Assembly (NCBI GenBank): GCA_001314845.1
Contig: LJZQ01000018.1
Location: 1,086 to 65,085, forward strand
Length of the DNA: 64,000 bases
Direction of reading: 5' to 3'
From: Marinobacter excellens HL-55
GTDB taxonomy: Bacteria > Pseudomonadota > Gammaproteobacteria > Pseudomonadales > Oleiphilaceae
Both the position numbers and the translations under genes were made by a program. The notes below the pieces were generated by a model. The model worked only from the letters and a program-made list of their open reading frames with translations, was not told where the DNA came from and made no database searches. Shown here piece after piece: positions 47,307 to 57,752 of the stretch; position 1 is the stretch's first letter; each line of letters opens with the position of its first letter.

Positions 47307-48500
47307 ATGGCCTGGAATGAACCGGGTGGAAACCGCAACGACAACGACCCTTGGGGAAACGGTGGTCGTCGCGGCAATGATCAGGGACCACCAGATCTGG
47401 ACGAGGCTCTGAAAAAGGGGCTTGAAAAACTCAACCGGATGCTGAGTGGTAAAGGTGGCAACTCGGGTAAATCCGGTGGTAGTGGCAGCTCTGGCAGCAG
47501 TGCAGGTGGTCTCGGTGCCATTTTTGCAATTGCGGCCATTCTCGTCGTCGGTTACGTGGTGGTGCAGTCGTTCTACACGGTAGATGAGCAGGAACGCGCT
47601 GTTGTGCTGCGTTTTGGCGAGTACAGCTCTACTGAAAACCCCGGTTTGCGCTTCAAGGTGCCGTTGATTGACAGCGTTTTCAAAGTGGGCGTGACTAACG
47701 TGCGCACCGCTGAGTCCAGCGGTCAGATGCTGACCATGGATGAAAACCTCGTCACCGTGGATCTCCAGGTTCAGTACCGCGTCAGTGATGCCGAGGCTTA
47801 TGTGCTGAATGTTCGGGATTCCAATGAAGCCCTGGCCTTTGCCACAGACAGTGCATTGCGTCACGAAGTGGGCAGTTCATCCCTGGATGAAGTGCTGACG
47901 GAAGGACGTGCAGAGCTTGGCGTCCGGGTTGAACAGCGGTTGCAGAGCTTCTTGCGCACTTACGGTACAGGTCTCGAAATTGTGCGGGTTAACGTTGAGA
48001 GCACTCAGCCACCAACCGCGGTTCAGGATGCGTTCCGTGAAGTTCAGCGTGCCCGTGAAGATGAGCAGCGCCTGAAAGAAGAAGCCGAAACCTACCGCAA
48101 CCGGATCGTACCGGAAGCGCGTGGCCAGGCTCAGCGAATGATTGAAGAGGCCAACGCCTATTTGTCAGAAGTGGTTGAGCGCGCCCGTGGTGAGAGCTCC
48201 CGTTTCACCCAGTTGTTGGAGGTCTATCAAATCGCCCCCGATGTGACCCGTGAGCGTATGTACATTCAGTCCGTAGAGCAGGTGCTGGCGAACAGCAGCA
48301 AGATCTTTATCGATACGGAGAGCAGCGGCAACATGATGTATTTGCCGCTTGACCGGCTCATGCAGGGTACCGGCAGCGGTTCTTCCAGCGGCTCCGGCTC
48401 TTCTGGCAGCAGCAATCAGCCGGAAATCAGCACTTTGGCCGATCAGGTGCTGCAGGAATTGCGCACTCGTCAGGATTCCAACATTCGGAGGAGCAGATAA
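47307..48500 (+). CDS. hflK: FtsH protease modulator HflK
   Basis: An SPFH/prohibitin-family membrane protein of 397 residues that with HflC forms a cage around FtsH. The cytoplasmic N-terminus is Gly/Asn/Ser-rich (MAWNEPGGNRNDNDPWG, then GKGGNSGKSGGSGSSGSS). One membrane helix follows at about 72-92 and then the SPFH domain (VDEQERAVVLRFGEY). A long helical stretch with EDEQRLKEEAETYRNRIVPEARGQAQRMIEEANAY follows. The Ser/Gly-rich C-terminus is near the hflC start, 1 bp away. Confidence 0.95.
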   Translation: MAWNEPGGNRNDNDPWGNGGRRGNDQGPPDLDEALKKGLEKLNRMLSGKGGNSGKSGGSGSSGSSAGGLGAIFAIAAILVVGYVVVQSFYTVDEQERAVVLRFGEYSSTENPGLRFKVPLIDSVFKVGVTNVRTAESSGQMLTMDENLVTVDLQVQYRVSDAEAYVLNVRDSNEALAFATDSALRHEVGSSSLDEVLTEGRAELGVRVEQRLQSFLRTYGTGLEIVRVNVESTQPPTAVQDAFREVQRAREDEQRLKEEAETYRNRIVPEARGQAQRMIEEANAYLSEVVERARGESSRFTQLLEVYQIAPDVTRERMYIQSVEQVLANSSKIFIDTESSGNMMYLPLDRLMQGTGSGSSSGSGSSGSSNQPEISTLADQVLQELRTRQDSNIRRSR

Positions 48501-48501
48501 T

Positions 48502-49377
48502 ATGGGACCCAAAGCGATAGTGGGCCTGGCAGGCGCTCTGATTGTTGTCCTGCTTGTACTGTCCAGCGTGTATATCATTCCGGAAACTCATCGAGGCGTG
48601 AAACTGCGCTTTGGTGAGCTGGTCCAGACTGACATTCAGGCCGGTTTGCATTTCAAGGTGCCGGTCATCGACGGGATTCGCGAGTTCGATATCCGGGTTC
48701 TGACCATGGATCTTCCGTCTCGTCAGTACCTGACGGTTGAGAAGAAGCCGTTGGATGTTGACTCTTATATCGCCTGGCGCATCCGTGATGTGGATCAGTA
48801 CTACCGGGCGACCGGTGGTGACGAGTTTCGTGCTCGTTCACTGATTCAGTCCCGGGTTGACAACGGTTTGCGTGACTCGTTCGGTATTCGGACCATGCAC
48901 GAGGTGGTGTCGGGTCAGCGGGATGAGCTGATGAATCAATTGCGCGAGCTTACCAATGAGACCGTAGGCGACGAGTTCGGTATTGAGATTATCGATATCC
49001 GGCTGAAAGCCATCGAGCTCCCTGGTCAGGTCAGCGAAAGCGTGTTCCGTCGAATGGCGACCGAGCGTGAGAAACTGGCTCAGGAATTCCGTTCCCGGGG
49101 TCAGGAGCTGGCTGAAGGTATTCGGGCGGATGCAGACCGTCAGCGTGTGGTAACGCTGGCAAATGCCTTTGCAGAGGCTGAGCAAACCCGCGGTCAGGGT
49201 GATCGTCAGGCGGCTCAGATTTATGCGGATGCCTATGGTTCAGATCAGGAGTTCTATAGCTTCTATCGCAGCTTGCAGGCTTATCGCAATACCTTCGCAG
49301 GCAAGGATGATATCATGGTCATCGACTCAGACAGTGCGTTTATGCGGTTCCTGAAGGATCCTATGGGCGCCAACTGA
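48502..49377 (+). CDS. hflC: FtsH protease modulator HflC
   Basis: The HflK partner (291 aa). An N-terminal membrane helix (IVGLAGALIVVLLVLSSVYII) leads into the SPFH domain (ETHRGVKLRFGELVQTDIQAGLHFKVPVID). The rest is helical, ending QAYRNTFAGKDDIMVIDSDSAFMRFL, a typical HflC tail. ATG 48502 has GGAGGAG upstream; a longer in-frame extension runs inside hflK in another frame and is rejected. A strong terminator follows. Confidence 0.95.
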   Translation: MGPKAIVGLAGALIVVLLVLSSVYIIPETHRGVKLRFGELVQTDIQAGLHFKVPVIDGIREFDIRVLTMDLPSRQYLTVEKKPLDVDSYIAWRIRDVDQYYRATGGDEFRARSLIQSRVDNGLRDSFGIRTMHEVVSGQRDELMNQLRELTNETVGDEFGIEIIDIRLKAIELPGQVSESVFRRMATEREKLAQEFRSRGQELAEGIRADADRQRVVTLANAFAEAEQTRGQGDRQAAQIYADAYGSDQEFYSFYRSLQAYRNTFAGKDDIMVIDSDSAFMRFLKDPMGAN

Positions 49378-49393
49378 TCACCCTGTGAAAATC

Positions 49394-49428
49394 AAAAAAC
49401 CGGAATACCTCGGTATTCCGGTTTTTTT
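49394..49428 (+). terminator. Rho-independent terminator after hflC
   Basis: AAAAAACCGGAATAC and GTATTCCGGTTTTTTT form a 15-bp stem with a CTCG loop and a T-run, 16 bp after the hflC stop. Confidence 0.95.
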
Positions 49429-49552
49429 GTGCTTGTCAAAGGTGTAGAATTTCGCCGGTTTTGCTTTGGGTTTTCCGGACCCGGGCACCCTAAATCCTGA
49501 GTCATTCCCACGACGGCAGCGCCGGCGCGGGAAAAACGGACGACAGAATCTC

Positions 49553-50734
49553 ATGACTGTATCTGATCGCTGGTTGCTGCCTGACGGGGTGGAAGATATT
49601 TTGCCGCCCCTGGCCGGACAGATCGAATCCCTTCGGCGGGATGTAATGGATACGTGCCAGCGCTGGGGTTACCAGCTGGTAATTCCGCCACTAATTGAAT
49701 ACCTTGAATCACTCTTTACTGGCACTGGCCACGATCTGGAGCTTCAAACTTTCAAGCTGACCGATCAACTGACTGGCCGGATGATGGGTGTGCGGGCCGA
49801 TATGACTCCCCAGGCCGCCCGGATTGATGCCCATACACTGGGTCAGGAAGGCATTACCCGCCTGTGCTACGCCGGGCATGTGCTGCACACCCGGCCCCGC
49901 CACATGCTGACCGGCCGGACGCCGATCCAGGCCGGCTGTGAATTGTTTGGCAGTGCCTCTGAGGCGGCTGATCTCGAAGTCATCAGCCTGATGCTGGAGG
50001 CCTTGAGGGTGGCCGGTCTGCGCCGGGTTCACCTGGATCTGGCCCATGTGTCGATTTATGAGAGCCTGATTAACGAAGCCGGATTCGACCGTGACACCGA
50101 GGCCTCCGTCTTTGATGCCATGGCGCGCAAGTCTGTACCAGAGCTGGATGCGCTGCTGGGTGACTGCCCGGCGGGCTCGGCTGGTGCCCGCTTGCGGGAG
50201 CTGGCTCGGGTCAGTGGTGGCGTTGAGGCCTTGAATGATGCGCGCAGCATCCTCAGCGGAGCTTCGGTTGCACTAGATGCCGCTCTTGAGCAGTTGAGCC
50301 GGGTAGCGGATATGTTGGCCAGAGACTTCCCGGAAGTGGATCTGGGTTTCGATTTCTGTGAACTGCGCGGTTACAACTACCACACCGGCCTGGTGTTCGC
50401 GGCCTACGTGCCGGGTCACGGCGATGCGGTTGGTAAAGGCGGACGGTACGACGCCATCGGCAGTGATTTCGGTCGGGCTCGACCCGCGACCGGGTTTAGT
50501 CTGGATATTCGCGCGCTGACTTCGCTGGGGCAGCGGCCATCAAAGCGGACTGGTGCGATCTGGGCGCCTGCGGCGGACGACCCGGCGCTTGAGGGTGTGA
50601 TTTCCGGTCTGAGAATGACCGAAACAGTGGTGAGGGCTTTACCGGATGATGCCGGTGTAGATCCTGCGGAGCGGGGTTGTGATCGCCAGTTGCGCAAGCA
50701 GGATGGCAAATGGGTAGTCGAGGCGCTGGCCTGA
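49553..50734 (+). CDS. hisZ: ATP phosphoribosyltransferase regulatory subunit HisZ
   Basis: A catalytically inactive relative of histidyl-tRNA synthetase (393 aa) that activates the short HisG form in histidine synthesis. It begins MTVSDRWLLPDGVEDILPPLAGQIE and contains FTGTGHDLELQTFKLTDQLTGRMMGVRADMTPQAARID, then a class-II-like GYNYHTGLVFAAYVPG and GKGGRYD. No anticodon-binding domain is evident. ATG 49553 is used because family similarity starts there, though the ribosome site is weak. It lies between hflC and purA, as in P. aeruginosa. Confidence 0.92.
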   Translation: MTVSDRWLLPDGVEDILPPLAGQIESLRRDVMDTCQRWGYQLVIPPLIEYLESLFTGTGHDLELQTFKLTDQLTGRMMGVRADMTPQAARIDAHTLGQEGITRLCYAGHVLHTRPRHMLTGRTPIQAGCELFGSASEAADLEVISLMLEALRVAGLRRVHLDLAHVSIYESLINEAGFDRDTEASVFDAMARKSVPELDALLGDCPAGSAGARLRELARVSGGVEALNDARSILSGASVALDAALEQLSRVADMLARDFPEVDLGFDFCELRGYNYHTGLVFAAYVPGHGDAVGKGGRYDAIGSDFGRARPATGFSLDIRALTSLGQRPSKRTGAIWAPAADDPALEGVISGLRMTETVVRALPDDAGVDPAERGCDRQLRKQDGKWVVEALA

Positions 50735-50799
50735 TACGTCTGGTGACTGTTTTTCGGTTTAAATCTGCAGGACTTGAGCCATCGGCTCGTCTGAATTGA

Positions 50800-52104
<1,305 letters not shown>

Positions 52105-52116
52105 TCTCCGAGAATG

Positions 52117-52157
52117 AAAAACCGCCTGCGGCACATGCTCCAGGCGGTTTTTTGTTT
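52117..52157 (+). terminator. Rho-independent terminator after purA
   Basis: AAAAACCGCCTG and CAGGCGGTTTTTT pair around an 11-13-nt loop, followed by GTTTTC. It also separates purA from convergent cmoB. Confidence 0.93.
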
Positions 52158-52183
52158 TCAGAGTGGTTCTCAGACGCAGGTGT

Positions 52184-53176
52184 TCAGGGCTTTTCGGCGA
52201 TGATCGTCGCGCGCTTGGGACCCGGATAGCCTTCAATCGTTTTACTTGAATCGTTCGGATCGAGAAAATCCGCCAGCGAGTTAAACCGCATCCAGTCGGT
52301 TTGTCGCTGTTCGTCGGTGCTCGTCACACTGACGTCAACCACGCGCGCGTTACGGTAGCCGGCACGATCCAGCCATCGTAACAGCGTGGGGCAACTGGGC
52401 AGGAACCAGACATTGCGCATCTGGCCGTAACGGTCTTCGGGCATCAGGCTGTGGCCTTCCGGTCCGTCCACCACCAGGGTTTCCAGCACTAGTTCACCGC
52501 CACGGCGCAGGGTGCCTTTGAGCTCCAGCAAATGGTCCAGTGGCGATCGGCGATGGTAGAGTACGCCCATGGAAAAGGTGGTATCAAACATCTCAAGGTT
52601 GTCGGGCAGGTCTTCCATTTTCACCGGTAACAAGTCCACCGGCACCTCGCCCAGATAGCGTTTGACCGCCAGGAACTGGAACATGAACAGCAGGCCAGGA
52701 TCGATGCCCACTACTCGGCGGGCACCAGCACCGGCCATGCGCCAGCAGTGGTAACCGGAGCCGCAGCCAACGTCCAGGATGGTGCGACCGTTTAAGTCCG
52801 CCAGATGCGGCGCAACCCTGTCCCACTTCCAGTCTGAACGCCACTCGGTGTCTATATGGGTACTGAAGAAGTCGAATGGCCCCTTGCGCCAGGGCATCAG
52901 GCCTCGAAGGCCTTGCTGCAGCAGCTCGTCCTGAGTGGTGTTCAACGGCGTGGGTGCAGTTAAGGCAACGGCCGAATGGTTCAGGTTGGCAATGGCATCG
53001 TCGATCTCCGGCAGAGATTCCAGCGCAGACTGCCAGCGGGCCATGTCGCCGTGGGGGGTGTCCTCAAAGCGGCGAATCATCTGCTGCGTGAGCAGATCGC
53101 GCCAAAGGGTCTGGTCGGACTGTTGCAGGTAAGTGATGAAGGGGGCGAAGTGCTTTCGCCAGTCAAAAGATGCCAT
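52184..53176 (-). CDS. cmoB: tRNA U34 carboxymethyltransferase CmoB
   Basis: Uses carboxy-SAM made by CmoA to turn 5-hydroxyuridine 34 into cmo5U in tRNA. It has 330 residues with a Rossmann fold: WDRVAPHLADLNGRTILDVGCGSGYHCWRMAGAGA and GIDPGLLFMFQF; the segment FSMGVLYHRRSPLDHL is typical of CmoB. It lies 21 bp downstream of cmoA in the same operon. It is convergent with purA. Confidence 0.94.
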   Translation of the reverse strand: MASFDWRKHFAPFITYLQQSDQTLWRDLLTQQMIRRFEDTPHGDMARWQSALESLPEIDDAIANLNHSAVALTAPTPLNTTQDELLQQGLRGLMPWRKGPFDFFSTHIDTEWRSDWKWDRVAPHLADLNGRTILDVGCGSGYHCWRMAGAGARRVVGIDPGLLFMFQFLAVKRYLGEVPVDLLPVKMEDLPDNLEMFDTTFSMGVLYHRRSPLDHLLELKGTLRRGGELVLETLVVDGPEGHSLMPEDRYGQMRNVWFLPSCPTLLRWLDRAGYRNARVVDVSVTSTDEQRQTDWMRFNSLADFLDPNDSSKTIEGYPGPKRATIIAEKP

Positions 53177-53197
53177 GAGGTACGTTGTGTCCTGAAA

Positions 53198-53968
53198 TCA
53201 GCGGGTTTTGATGGCCAGCATGGAGACAAAGTTGAAGCACTGGTACCACACCAGTACCTGTTCAAAGCCGGCTTTCAGCAATCGTTCACGATGTTCGGTC
53301 AGCGTTTCCGGGATGAGCACTTGCTCGATCGCAGCGCGTTTCTGACTGATTTCCAGATCGGAATAGCCATTGGCCCGTTTGAATTCATGGTGCAGGCGAG
53401 TCTGGATTTCCTGCTCACGGTCAGACTCGAAACGGATCTTTTCTGACAGAATCAGCGCGCCGCCCGGGAGCGTTGCCCGGGCTATGCGGGTTAGCAGGCT
53501 GAGCCGGTGTTCGGGTGGGACAAACTGCAGGGTAAAGTTCAGAGTGGTGACTGAGGCCATGCTCAGCTCCGTTTCCAGCAGGTCCTCACAGCGCAGGGTG
53601 ACCGGGAGGTCGTGGTCATCCAGAGCAATATAGTGTTCGCAACGTTCGATCATGGCACTGGAGTTGTCAACACCCACCAGAGTGCAATCCTGATAGGGTA
53701 TGCCGTGGCGCATGGCCAGCGTTGAGGCGCCCAGTGAGCAGCCAAGGTCGTAGCAGTGGGAGCCTGGCTGCGCATACTGTTCGGTAATCACCTCGATCAT
53801 CGGAATGATGGTGGTGTAGCCGGGCACGGAACGGCGGATCATGTCCGGAAAGACCCGAGCAACGGAGGCGTCAAAGCGGAAATCTTCCGGGTTGCGCTCG
53901 GTGGCAAACAGCCGGTCGGTGATCTGTTCCGGTGGTTTGGCCTTGCCGTCAGTCATCAGTGCGCTCAT
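53198..53968 (-). CDS. cmoA: Carboxy-S-adenosyl-L-methionine synthase CmoA
   Basis: Makes carboxy-SAM from SAM and prephenate for CmoB. It has 256 residues, with FRFDASVARVFPDMIRRSVPGYTTIIPMIEVI and the SAM-binding CYDLGCSLGASTLAMRHG. The start is either ATG 53968 or an in-frame ATG at 53956; the first is used and overlaps the upstream small gene's end by 20 bp. It forms a cmoA-cmoB operon downstream of an unidentified small gene. Confidence 0.93.
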   Translation of the reverse strand: MSALMTDGKAKPPEQITDRLFATERNPEDFRFDASVARVFPDMIRRSVPGYTTIIPMIEVITEQYAQPGSHCYDLGCSLGASTLAMRHGIPYQDCTLVGVDNSSAMIERCEHYIALDDHDLPVTLRCEDLLETELSMASVTTLNFTLQFVPPEHRLSLLTRIARATLPGGALILSEKIRFESDREQEIQTRLHHEFKRANGYSDLEISQKRAAIEQVLIPETLTEHRERLLKAGFEQVLVWYQCFNFVSMLAIKTR

Positions 53969-54314
53969 CCGGGTTGGCTGCCGGGTTCGGGTCTGTGGGT
54001 GATGGCCGGTTACACCTCACACCCCGGTTTTTGTAGTCCACCAGAATGCCCCGGAATGACGGGTCAATGTCTGCGGCAATGGCCAGGTAGCCGTTTTCGC
54101 AAGCTGCGTGCAGTTCTGATGACTTTCGGGACATACGAAAGCTCTCGCCTGGCTGGATGTGCACGGCTTTAAAATCCCCCACCGGTACATGATCCTTGTG
54201 TTCCGTGTGATCAATTCGGCCGCTGAGTTCCAGCACCAGTACGGTGGCGATCATGGTCGCAATGCCGGTGACAATAAGGCTGCGGACGGTATAGCGGGCT
54301 TCGTTATCGCTCAT
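53949..54314 (-). CDS. Single-helix membrane-anchored protein, unknown function
   Basis: A 121-residue protein. After MSDNEARYTVRSL comes a hydrophobic helix (IVTGIATMIATVLVLELSG), then a soluble part with DFKAVHIQPGESFRMSRKSSELHAACENGYLAIAADIDPSFRGILVDYKNRGVRC. Two Cys could pair. GAGG is just before ATG 54314, and the gene overlaps cmoA by 20 bp, so it belongs to that operon. I do not recognise the family. The soluble part is probably periplasmic. Confidence 0.65.
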   Translation of the reverse strand: MSDNEARYTVRSLIVTGIATMIATVLVLELSGRIDHTEHKDHVPVGDFKAVHIQPGESFRMSRKSSELHAACENGYLAIAADIDPSFRGILVDYKNRGVRCNRPSPTDPNPAANPDERTDD

Positions 54315-54335
54315 GGGTACCTCGTATCGAAATGT

Positions 54336-55355
54336 TTAAAACTGGCCGGGCAGCCTGATTGCTGGCTCTTGCAGAGCGCCCAGCTGTTCACGCAATGCCA
54401 GAATCTGATCGGACCAGTACCGGGGCTGGGCAAACCAGGGGAAAAATCGGGGAAAAGCCGGGTCTTCCCAGCGCCGTGCCAGCCAGGCGCAGTGGGCGAC
54501 CTGGCGATAGCAGCGGAGCGGTTCAATCAGATGGCGCTCGCGGCGGTTGAAGTCCCGGAACATCTCGTAGCCTTCGAGCAGCTCACCCAGTTGGTCGCCT
54601 TTTTCGATGGTTTCACCGTTCAACAGCAACCACATGTCCTGCACAGCGGGCCCGGTGCGGCAGTCATCCAGATCGACAAACAGCATGCTTTCATCCCGGC
54701 ATAGAATGTTGCCGGCATGACAGTCGCCGTGAATTCTCAAGGTGTTAATCTCACCGGCATCCGCCATGCGCTGTTGGCAGCCGGTAATCAGATCTGGAAT
54801 CAGGCTGTCCCAGGCGGGCCGCAGGTCGCTGGGAATCCAGTCGCCGCTGATGAGTAGCTCGTTGTGCCGCTCGAGGCCATCGATCAGGTCGAACCCGGGC
54901 CGATGCTGGAAGAGCCGGATGGCGCCAAGATTGTGAATCTGGCCCAGCCATTGGCCGAGCCGATACAGGGTGTCGGTTACGCTGGTATCCGGTGCCTGGC
55001 CGCCACGCTGAGGAAACACGGCAAACAGGAAATCTTTGTGCTGTCCCAGTGAGTCGCCACTTGGCATAACCATCGGCGCAATAACCGGTATGTCAGCTTG
55101 TTGGAGTTCCAGCGAGAACTCATGTTCTTCGCGGATCGATGCCTCAGGCCAGCGCCCGGGGCGATAGAATTTGGCAATAATCGGTGACGCCCCTTCGAGA
55201 CCCACCTGATAGACCCGGTTTTCGTAGCTGTTGAGGGCGAACAGTCGGCCACTTACCTCAAAACCCGCCTCTTCGAGGGCATCCAGAATCACGTCTGGTG
55301 TCAATGTGTCGTAGGGATGGGTCGAAGATGTCAGGTCAGAAGGCTCATGTTGCAT
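54336..55355 (-). CDS. srkA: Stress response Ser/Thr kinase SrkA (YihE/RdoA)
   Basis: An aminoglycoside-phosphotransferase-like kinase of 339 residues, linked in E. coli to limiting damage under stress. The ATP region shows SYENRVYQVGLEG and IAKFYRPGRW, the catalytic loop LRIHGDCHAGNILCRD, and the metal-binding LFVDLDDCRTGP in place of DFG. ATG 55355 is used as the start; longer frames upstream run into the next gene. It is followed after 21 bp by the small membrane gene and cmoAB. Confidence 0.9.
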   Translation of the reverse strand: MQHEPSDLTSSTHPYDTLTPDVILDALEEAGFEVSGRLFALNSYENRVYQVGLEGASPIIAKFYRPGRWPEASIREEHEFSLELQQADIPVIAPMVMPSGDSLGQHKDFLFAVFPQRGGQAPDTSVTDTLYRLGQWLGQIHNLGAIRLFQHRPGFDLIDGLERHNELLISGDWIPSDLRPAWDSLIPDLITGCQQRMADAGEINTLRIHGDCHAGNILCRDESMLFVDLDDCRTGPAVQDMWLLLNGETIEKGDQLGELLEGYEMFRDFNRRERHLIEPLRCYRQVAHCAWLARRWEDPAFPRFFPWFAQPRYWSDQILALREQLGALQEPAIRLPGQF

Positions 55356-55360
55356 AGAAT

Positions 55361-55783
55361 TCAGAAGGCCGTGTCGTATCGCGATTTCATGGATTGCAGA
55401 TGATACCAGTTTTCGTCCAGTTCCCACCGAACACGTTGAACGCCGGACATGGCCAGCACGACATCGCCAGCCCGGGCCTGTACCTGAGCCAACTCGCGCT
55501 CAGCTTTATGCCAGTCCCGGTGGGTATCCGCCAGGTTTCGCATTCCGGGGAAAACCGCCGAAAGCGCCTGCTGTGTGGAAACGGAATGAGACCGCAAGGA
55601 GCTGATCACAGCGGTGCCGCCTTCCACCCGAAGTACCCGATGCTGGTAGGGGTAGCTGGCGACGGTTTTGTCGGCCATGAGCTGATTGTTAAGGCTGATC
55701 ACTTCAAAGCCGCGCCAGCCAATCCAGCTGACAAAAAGAGCGGCGACCACCATAACGGTTATGAACTGCTTCCTGTCTGACAT
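55361..55783 (-). CDS. Membrane-anchored protein, unknown function
   Basis: A 140-residue protein with one N-terminal hydrophobic helix (FITVMVVAALFVSWIGWRGF). The remainder is soluble and partly helical, with DTHRDWHKAERELAQVQARAGDVVLAMSGVQRVRWELDENWYHLQSMKSRYD. ATG 55783 has GGAG upstream. It ends 5 bp before srkA starts, so the two are co-transcribed. I do not recognise the family; periplasmic display of the soluble part is likely. Confidence 0.65.
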   Translation of the reverse strand: MSDRKQFITVMVVAALFVSWIGWRGFEVISLNNQLMADKTVASYPYQHRVLRVEGGTAVISSLRSHSVSTQQALSAVFPGMRNLADTHRDWHKAERELAQVQARAGDVVLAMSGVQRVRWELDENWYHLQSMKSRYDTAF

Positions 55784-55908
55784 AACTCGAGCTCCGTGCA
55801 TCCCATTGCGCTTGCGGTAAAGTATAACGGTTCTTGAGGTACAGGTAATGCAGTCGGGCCTTATCTGGGGTAATTTCCCTGCTCAGCATGGAAAAATGGT
55901 CAGGTATT

Positions 55909-57024
55909 GTGAGTACAGAAAGCTACAGCGTGCAAACCGTGGTTATAGGTTCGGGTGTTGTCGGTCTGGCCATTGGCTGCGAACTGGCCAGATCCGGCCG
56001 GGAGGTTCTGGTGTTGGAAGCAGGGTCGCGCTTTGGCGAGGGCATTTCATCCCGCAACAGCGAAGTGATTCATGCCGGGATCTACTACCCGGACAATTCA
56101 CTCAAGGCTGCGCTATGCGTGCGCGGCCGCCAGCTCTTGTATGACTACTGCATCAGCCGAAACGTTGAACACCGTAAATGCGGGAAATGGATTATTGCAA
56201 CGGATCCGGCTCAGGTTGACCGACTTGCAGGTATCCAACAGCAGGCCGGACGCAACGGCGTGCATCTGCAGTGGGTGGACCGGAACGCCGTATCTCTTCA
56301 GATACCTGGGGTCAATGCCAGTGCGGGTTTGTGGTCTTCGGAAACCGGTATCGTTGATAGTCATGGCTTGATGCTTTCATTACTGGGAGAACTGCAGGAT
56401 GAAGGGGGGCAGTTGGTGCTCAACAGCCCGGTCATCCAGGCGGAAACCGTTACAAGCGGCCATATACTCACTGTGGGCGGGGAGCCTGGGGTCGTTCTCA
56501 GGGCGCGTGAAGTTGTCAACGCGGCCGGTCTTGGCGCTCCGGCGCTGGCGGGCCGTTGGTCGGGCTTGCCTGATTTTGCGAGGCCTGAGCAGTGGCTCGC
56601 TCGCGGTGTCTACTTCAGTTACAGCGGAAATCACCCTTTTACAAATCTGATCTATCCGTTACCGGAGCCGGGAGGCCTCGGTGTTCATCTCACTCTGGAT
56701 TTAGCCGGTCAGGCACGCTTTGGTCCGGATGTGGAGTGGATAACCGAGGAAGATTACACGGTAGATTCCGGACGGGCGGATGCGTTTGCTGATAGTATCG
56801 GTAACTGGTGGCCAGGGCTGGACCGGTCCCGACTTATTCCCGCTTACGCCGGTATCCGACCAAAACTAGCCGGGCCAGGCGGTGGCTTCTTTGATTTTCG
56901 AATCGACGGCCCTGCACAACACCGCCTGGCGGGCCTGGTAAACCTGTTTGGCATTGAATCACCGGGGCTGACTTCCTGCCTGGCCTTGGCCGAGCAGGTA
57001 AGATTGGTGCTTGACGCGGCCTAG
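55909..57024 (+). CDS. FAD-dependent oxidoreductase, L-2-hydroxyglutarate dehydrogenase-like
   Basis: A DAO-family flavoprotein of 371 residues. The FAD-binding motif VVIGSGVVGLAIGCELARSGREVLVLEAG is at the N-terminus and SSRNSEVIHAGIYYPDNSLKA follows, the block I associate with L-2-hydroxyglutarate dehydrogenase/LhgO-type enzymes. The C-terminal GIESPGLTSCLALAEQV is also typical. Substrate is not proven. GTG 55909 follows CAGG at close range; an ATG at 55888 would add seven residues and lacks a ribosome site. The end overlaps convergent comF by 4 bp. Confidence 0.8.
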   Translation: MSTESYSVQTVVIGSGVVGLAIGCELARSGREVLVLEAGSRFGEGISSRNSEVIHAGIYYPDNSLKAALCVRGRQLLYDYCISRNVEHRKCGKWIIATDPAQVDRLAGIQQQAGRNGVHLQWVDRNAVSLQIPGVNASAGLWSSETGIVDSHGLMLSLLGELQDEGGQLVLNSPVIQAETVTSGHILTVGGEPGVVLRAREVVNAAGLGAPALAGRWSGLPDFARPEQWLARGVYFSYSGNHPFTNLIYPLPEPGGLGVHLTLDLAGQARFGPDVEWITEEDYTVDSGRADAFADSIGNWWPGLDRSRLIPAYAGIRPKLAGPGGGFFDFRIDGPAQHRLAGLVNLFGIESPGLTSCLALAEQVRLVLDAA

Positions 57025-57749
57025 CCGGGCGTTCGGGCTAGGGCCCAGATCTGAATGTCTCGGGCGCCGGCATCAGCCAGCGCGCGCGCCAGAACTCGCA
57101 CGGTTGCACCGGTTGTGACCACGTCATCAACAATGGCCACCCGTTCCGGAATGGCCCCACATACCTCAAAAACGTTGGCCAGGTTTACCAGCCGATCGGC
57201 CCGATTCAGTCCGCGCTGAGCGCTCGTTCGTCGGCGTCGACGCACAACGTCGGCAGCCACCGGGATGTCCAGCCGGGTGCCGACAAATTCAGCGATATCC
57301 TGAGCCTGATTAAATCCCCGTTGCCAGCGCCTTAGCCAGTGCATGGGAGCGGGGATAAGCAGGTCAGGGCGCTGTTCGGGCAGCAATTGCTGATCCAGAA
57401 ACTGGCTGAAATCGGCGAGCAAGGGTCGGATGAATTTGCGGTGTCCGTGATATTTGTAGCGGCCAATCATCCCGTCAACGGGAAACTGGTAGCGCCAGGG
57501 TATCAGGGCTCGGGTAAAGGGCGGCAGCGCGGTCTGGCATTCTCCGCAGCGCATACCAGGCGTGGCGAAGGCCAGGGGTAGGGCGCAGGAATAACAGTAC
57601 CAGCGGTTTCGGGGCAAATCGTTGCGGCAGCCCAAGCAAAGCCCGTGGCTGGCGTATGGCGACAGGCAGGTGACGCAGCGGCCACCTTCTTTGGCGCTGT
57701 TAACCTTTCGTTTAATCAAGGTTGACAGAGGATTCAGTCCGTTTATCAT
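57021..57749 (-). CDS. comF: ComF family phosphoribosyltransferase-like protein
   Basis: A 242-residue protein related to natural-competence ComF. Six Cys in CVTCLSPYASHGLCLGC and CYSCAL...CGECQ form a zinc-binding N-terminus. The PRTase-type nucleotide motif VAIVDDVVTTGATV is near the C-terminus. Other ComF blocks are PAPMHWLRRWQRGFNQAQDIAEF. It is divergent from bioB across about 50 bp and convergent with the FAD oxidoreductase. Confidence 0.9.
   Translation of the reverse strand: MINGLNPLSTLIKRKVNSAKEGGRCVTCLSPYASHGLCLGCRNDLPRNRWYCYSCALPLAFATPGMRCGECQTALPPFTRALIPWRYQFPVDGMIGRYKYHGHRKFIRPLLADFSQFLDQQLLPEQRPDLLIPAPMHWLRRWQRGFNQAQDIAEFVGTRLDIPVAADVVRRRRRTSAQRGLNRADRLVNLANVFEVCGAIPERVAIVDDVVTTGATVRVLARALADAGARDIQIWALARTPG
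57722..57749 (+). promoter_or_regulatory. Promoter of bioB
   Basis: TTGACA (57722-57727) and TATCAT (57744-57749) are 16 bp apart on the plus strand. The start point would fall inside the BirA-type operator just downstream. It overlaps the first codons of divergent comF. Confidence 0.65.
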
Positions 57750-57752
57750 CTC

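Noticed and set aside
48349..48501. N-terminal extension of hflC inside hflK
   Set aside because: Out of frame with the conserved hflK tail; the Ala/Cys-rich translation is not HflC-like, and GGAGGAG marks ATG 48502.
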